NCBI RefSeq assembly: GCF_002575655.3
Contig: NC_053039.3
Location: 374,891,633-374,955,632, forward strand
Source of the DNA: Aegilops tauschii subsp. strangulata
Lineage: Eukaryota; Streptophyta; Magnoliopsida; Poales; Poaceae
DNA: 64,000 nucleotides
Reading direction: 5' to 3'
Part shown: one piece after another, positions 58,559-64,000 of the stretch
How the letters are laid out: every line of letters begins with the position of its first letter
How positions within the stretch are numbered: the first letter of the stretch is position 1
Translations under genes and position numbers: made by a program
The notes under the pieces: model-generated
What the model saw: the letters and a program-made list of their open reading frames with translations, nothing else
The model's database searches: none
What the model was told of the DNA's origin: nothing

Positions 58559-61500
58559 ATGAACTTAGTCCTGATAGTATTTGGCAAATTATGTTGTAGA
58601 TCAATAGCTCGCGTTGTTGCTTCCCTGTTTTACTTTGATATATTCCTAGAGAAAATTATGTTGGAAGATGTTAGTAGCAAAGATGCGGATTGGATCCGTG
58701 ATCTGAGGATTATCCTCATTGCTGCACAGAAAAATTATGTCCTTGATGCACCGCTAGGTGACAGACTTATTGCAGGAGCAGATGCAGACGTTATGAACGT
58801 TTGGCTAGCTCAATATGATGACTACTTGATAGTTTAGTGCACCATGCTTAACGGCTTAGAATCGGGACTTCAAAGACGTTTTTAACGTCATGGACCATAT
58901 AAGATGTTCCAGGAGTTGAAGTTAATATTTCAAGCAAATACCCGAGTTGAGAGATATGAAGTCTCCAACAAGTTCTATAGCTAAAAGATGGAGGAGAATC
59001 GCTCAACTAGTGAGCATGTGCTCAGATTGTCTGGGTACTACAATCGCTTGAATCAAGTGGGAGTTAATCTTCCAGATAAAATAGTGATTGACAGAATTAT
59101 CTAGTCACCATAACCAAGTTAGTAGAACTTCGTGATGAACTATAGTATGCAAGGGATGACGAAAGTAATTCCCGAGCTCTTCGTGATGCTGAAATCGACG
59201 AAGGTAGAAATCAAGAAAAACATCAAGTGTTGATGGTTGACATGACCACTTCAAGTGTTGATGGTTGACGAGACCACTAGTTTCAAGAAAAGGGAAAAGG
59301 GATAGAAGGGGAACTTCAAAAAGAACGGCAAGCAAGTTGCTACTCAAGTGAAGAAGCCCAAGTCTGTACCTAAGCCTGAGACTAAGTGCTTCTACTGCAA
59401 AGGGACTGGTCACTGGAAGCGGAACTACCCCAAGTATTTGGTGGATAAGAAAGATGGCAAAGTGAACAAAGGTATATTGGATATACATGTTATTGATGTG
59501 TACTTACTAGTGTTTATAGCAACCCCTCAGTATTTGATACTGGTTCAGTTGCTAAGAGTAGTAACTCGAAACGGGAGTTGCAGAATAAACAGAGACTAGT
59601 AAAAGGCGAGGTGACGATGTGTGTTGGAAGTAGTTCCAAGATTGATATGATCATCATCGCACACTCCCTATACTTTCGGGATTAGTGTTGAAACTAAATA
59701 AGTGTTATTTGGTGTTTGCGTTGAGCATGAATATGATTTGATCATGTTTATTGCAATACGGTTATTCATTTAAGTTAGAGAACAATTGTTGTTCTGTTTA
59801 CATGAATAAAAACCTTCTATGGTCATACACACCAACGAAAATGGTTTGTTGGATCTCGATCGTAGTGATACACATATTCATAATAATGAAGCCAAAAGAT
59901 GCGAAGTTAATAATAATAGTGCAACTTATTTGTGGCACTGCCGTTTAGGTCATATTGGTGTAAAGCGCATGAAGAAACTCCATACTGATGGGATTTTGGA
60001 ATCACTTGATTATGAATCACTTGATGCTTGCGAACCGTGCCTCATGGGCAAGATGACTAAAACGCCGTTCTCCGGAACTATGGAGAGAGAAACAGATTTG
60101 TTGGAAATCATACATTGATGTATGTGGTCCGATGAATATTGAGGCTCGTAGCGGGTATGATTATTTTCTGACCTTCACAGATGATTTGAGCAGATATGGG
60201 TATATCTACTTAATGAAACAGAAGTCTGAAACATTTGAAAAGTTCATATAATTTCAGAGTTAAGTAGAAAATCATCGTAACAAGAAAAATAAAGTTTCTA
60301 CGATTTGATCGTGGAGAAGAGTATTTTAGTTACGAGTTTGGCCTTCAGTTAAAACAATGTGAAATAGTTTCACTACTCACGCCACCTGGAACACCACAGC
60401 ATAATGGTGTGTCCGAACATCATAACCGTACTTTATTGGATATAGTGCAATCTATGATGTCTCTTACCAATTTACCACTATCGTTTTAGGGTTATGCATT
60501 AGAGACAGCTACATTCACGTTAAATAGGGCACCATCAAAATCCGTTGAGACGACGCCTTATGAACTGTGGTTTAGCAAGAAACCAAAGTTGTCGTTTCTT
60601 AAAGTTTGGGGTTGCGATGCTTATGTGAAAAAGTTTCATCCTGATAAGCTCAAACCCAAATCGGAGAAATGTGTCTTCATAGGATACCCAAACGAGACAG
60701 TTGGGTACACCTTCTATCACAGATCCGAAGGCAAGACATTCGTTGCTTAGTATGGATCCTTTCTAGAGAAGGAGTTTCTCTCGAAAGAAGTGAGTGGGAG
60801 GAAAGTAGAACTTGATGAGGTAACTGTACCTGCTCCCTTATTGGAAAGTAGTTCATCACAGAAATCTGTTCCTGTGACTTCTACACCAATTAGTGAGGAA
60901 GCTAATGATGATGATCATGTAACTTCAGATCAAGTTACTACCAAACCTCGTAGGTAAACCAGAGTAAGATCCGCACCAGAGTGGTACGGTAATCCTGTTC
61001 TGGAGGTTATGTTACTAGACCATGACGAACCTACGAACTATGAAGAAGCGATGGTGAGCCCAGATTCCGCAAAATGGCTTGAGGCCATGAAATCTGAGAT
61101 GAGATCCATGTATGAGAACAAAGTGTGGACTTTGGTTGACTTGCCCGATGATCGGCAAGCAATTGAGAATAAATGGATCGTCAAGAGGAAGATGGACGCT
61201 GATAGTAGTGTTACTATCTACAAAGCTAGATTTGTCGCAAAAAGGTTTTTCGACAAGTTCAAGGTGTTGACTACAATGAGAGTTTCTCACTCGTATCTAT
61301 GCTTAAAATCTGTCTGAATCATGTTAGCAATTGCCGCATTTTATGAAATCTGGCAAATGGATAAACAAAACTACATTCCTTAATGGATTTATTAAAGAAG
61401 AGTTGTATATGATGCAACCAGAAGGTTTTGTCAATCCTAAAGGTGCTAACAAAATATGCAAGCTCCAGCGATCCATCTATGGACTGGTGCAAGCATCTCG

Positions 61501-62143
61501 GAGTTGGAATATACACTTTGATAAGTTGATCAAAGGATATAGTTTTATACAGACTTGCGGTGAAGCCTGTATTTACAAGAAAGTGAGTGGGAGCACTACA
61601 GCATTTCTGATAAGTATATGTGAATGACATATTGTTGATCGGAAATAATGTAGAATTATTCTGCAAAGCATAAAGGAGTGTTTGAAAGGAGTTTTTCAAA
61701 GAAAGACCTCGGTGAAGTTGCTTACATATTAAGCATCAAGATCTATAGAGATAGATCAAGACGCTTGATAAGTTTTTCAATGAGTACATACCTTAACAAG
61801 ATTTTGAAGTGGTTCAAAATGGAACAGTCAAAGAAAGAGTTTCTTGGTTGTGTTACAAGGTGTGAAATTGAGTAAGACTCAAAGCCCGACCACAGCAGAA
61901 TATAGAAAAAGAATGAAAATCATTCCCTATGCCTCGGCCATAGGTTCTATAAAGTATGCCATACTATGTACCAGATCTATTGTATACCCTACACTGATTT
62001 TAGCAAGGGAGTACAATAGTGATCTAGGAGTAGATCACTGGACAGCGGTCAAAATTATCCTTAGTGGAATAAGGATATGTTTCTCGATTATGGAGGTGAC
62101 AAAAAGAGTTCGTCGTAAAGAGTTACGTCAATGCAAATTTTGA
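58559..62143 (+). pseudogene. Decayed gag-pol of Copia copy B
   Basis: Gag remnant at 58559-59100. The knuckle region at 59348-59599 reads CFYCKGTGHWKRNY, with Tyr for the last Cys as in copy A. GAG-pre-integrase and integrase start at 59819-60118 (WHCRLGH), ending at a stop inside the first catalytic segment. Then come a reverse-transcriptase N-terminal remnant (61009-61317), further reverse transcriptase (61331-61627) and an RNase H-side remnant (61844-62143). Numerous in-frame stops (for example near 60727 and 60955) make it non-functional. Confidence 0.85.
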
Positions 62144-62319
62144 CACTGATCCAGATGACTCTAAGTCTCAATCTGGATACATATTAAAAGTGGGAGCAAT
62201 TAGCTAGAGTAGCTCCGTACAGAGCATTGTAGACATAGAAATTTGCAAAATACTTACGGATCTGAATGTGACAGACCCGTTGACTAAAATTATCTCACAA
62301 GCAAAACATGATCACACCT

Positions 62320-62480
62320 TAGTACTCTTTGGGTGTTAATCACATAGCGATGTGAACTAGATTACTGACTCTAGTAAACCCTTTGGGTGTTGATCACATG
62401 ACGATGTGAACTATGGGTGTTAATCACATGGTGATGTGAACTATTGATGTTAAATCACATGGCGATGTGAACTAGATTAT
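62320..62480. repeat. Palindromic CACATNGCGATGTG repeats beside the polypurine tract (copy B)
   Basis: Five variants of TCACATGGCGATGTGAACTA occur, mirroring 44300-44460 in copy A and directly preceding the polypurine tract at 62490-62503. Confidence 0.85.
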
Positions 62481-62503
62481 TGACTCTAGTGCAAGTGGGA
62501 GAC

Positions 62504-64000
62504 TGAAGGAAATATGCCCTAGAGGCAATAATAAAGTATTATTTATTTCCTTGTATCATGATAAATGTTTATTATTCATGCTAGAATTGTATTAACCGGA
62601 AACATAATACATGTGTGAATATATAGACAAACAGAGTGTCACTAGTATGCCTCTACTTGACTAGCTCATTAATCAAAGATGGTTATGTTTCCTAGCCATA
62701 GACATAAGTTGTCATTTGATTAACGAGATCACCTCATTAGGAGAATGACGTGATTGACTTGACCCATTCAGTTAGCTTAGCACCCGATCGTTTAGTATGT
62801 TGCTATTGCTTTCTTCATGACTTATACATGTTCCTCTGACTATGAGATTATGCAACTCCCGTTTACCGGAGGAACACTTTGTGTGCTACCAAACGTCACA
62901 ACGTAAATGGGTGATTATAAAGGTGCTCTACAGGTGTCTCCAAAGGTACTTGTTGGGTTGGCGTATTTCGAGATTAGGATTTGTCACTCCAATTGTCGGA
63001 GAGGTATCTCTGGGCCCACTCGGTAATGCACATCACTATAAGCCTTGCAAGCATTGTGACTAATGAGTTAGTTGCGGGATGATGTGTTACGGGACGAGTA
63101 AAGAGACTTGCCGGTAACGAGATTAAACTAGGTATCGAGATACCGACGATCAAATCTCGGGCAAGTAACATACCGGTGACAAAGGGAACAACGTATGTTG
63201 TTATGCGGTCTGACCGATAAAGATCTTCGTAGAATATGTGGGAGCCAATATGGGCATCCAGGTCCCGCTATTGGTTATTGACCGGAGACGTGTCTCGGTC
63301 ATGTCTACATAGTTCTCGAACCCGTAGGGTCCGCACGCTTAACGTTACGATGACAGTTTTATTGAGTTTTGATGTACCGAAGGAGTTCGGAGTCCCGGAT
63401 GAGATCGGGGATATGACTAGGAGTCTCGAAATGGCCGAGACGTAAAGATCGATATATTGCACGACTATATTCGGACTTCGGAAAGGTTCCGAGTGATTCG
63501 GGTATTTTTGGAGTACCGGAGAGTTACGGGAATACGTATTAGGCCTTATTGGGCCATACGGGAAAGAAGGAAAAGGGCCTCAAGGGTGGCCGCACCCCTC
63601 CCCTTGGTCTGGTCCGAATTGGACTAGGGAAGGGGGGCGCCCCCTTCCTTCCTTCTCTTTTTCCCTTCCTCTTTTCCTATTCCATATGGGAGGTGGAATC
63701 CTACTAGGACTAGGGAGTCCTAGTAGGACTCCACACTTGGTGCGCCCCCTCCTAGGGCCGGCCTCCTCCTCCCTTGCTCCTTTATATACGGGGGCAGGGG
63801 GCACCCCAGAGACACAACAATTGATCCTTGAGATCTTTTAGCCGTGTGCGGTGCCCCCCTCCACCATATTACACCTCGATAATACCGTTGCGGAGCTTAG
63901 GCGAAGCCCTGCGTCGGTGGAACATCATCATCGTCACCACGCCGTCGTGCTGACGAAACTCTCCCTCAACACTCGGCTGGATCGGAGTTCGAGGGACGTC
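62504..64000 (+). repeat. 3' LTR of Copia copy B, incomplete at the window edge
   Basis: It begins TGAAGGAAATATGCCC after GTGGGAGAC and is collinear with 55596 to about 57091, with scattered substitutions. The window ends inside it. Confidence 0.93.

Larger units (their letters stand above)
55596..64000 (+). mobile_element. Copia LTR retrotransposon copy B, plus orientation, runs off the window
   Basis: Same family as 42566-51098 but opposite in direction. 5' LTR 55596-57310, interior 57311-62503, 3' LTR from 62504 to beyond 64000. The 5-bp left flank is AAAAG; the right flank is outside. The coding region is decayed. Confidence 0.95.

Overview
The window looks like nuclear DNA of a Triticeae grass (wheat/Aegilops type). 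The evidence is spliced plant genes, Stowaway and Tourist MITEs, an Au-type SINE tail, CACTA and Mutator-like DNA transposons, and large Copia and Gypsy LTR retrotransposons. No bacterial, viral-replicon or CRISPR features were seen. The species is an inference from repeat families recalled from knowledge, not from a database search.

Layout. 0-1.4 kb: a two-exon blue copper protein (uclacyanin-like) gene with a TATA box. 1.47-9.12 kb: three near-identical 2.55-kb tandem units, each carrying a 1,181-bp Mutator-like TIR element. 9.1-12.0 kb: unrecognised sequence. 12.0-12.6 kb: a classical arabinogalactan-protein gene on the minus strand. 13.0-19.2 kb: diverged tandem repeats, then a Tourist-like MITE split by a 5.3-kb CACTA element that carries a B3-like gene with a damaged splice donor. 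19.2-23.4 kb: mostly unannotated, with one Stowaway MITE. 23.4-34.0 kb: a complete 23-exon isoamylase gene on the minus strand. I identify it as ISA3, the starch/glucan debranching enzyme, and its reading frame and catalytic residues are intact. Its introns hold MITEs, a SINE and LINE-like tails. 34.4-42.3 kb: a probable Mutator-like element with a six-exon FAR1/MULE-type transposase gene on the plus strand, meeting tail to tail a second partial multi-exon gene on the minus strand; both are cut off at the junction. 42.6-51.1 kb: a full-length but decayed Copia element on the minus strand with both LTRs and a GTCAG target duplication. 51.2-55.6 kb: two tandem LTR-like segments, then a Gypsy element cut by a CACTA end. 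55.6 kb to the window end: a second decayed copy of the same Copia family, in plus orientation, inserted into that CACTA.

The ordinary cellular genes are the blue copper protein, the arabinogalactan protein and isoamylase 3. The first two encode apparently secreted, GPI-anchored cell-surface proteins. ISA3 would act in plastid glucan metabolism. They have no evident operon-like relation. Most of the remaining sequence is transposable elements in nested layers, from which the order of insertion can be read. I did not find a convincing entirely new biological system. The most unusual structures are the tandemly triplicated Pack-MULE-like unit, the CACTA-borne B3-like gene, the fused two-gene Mutator element, and a possible extra in-frame exon in ISA3.
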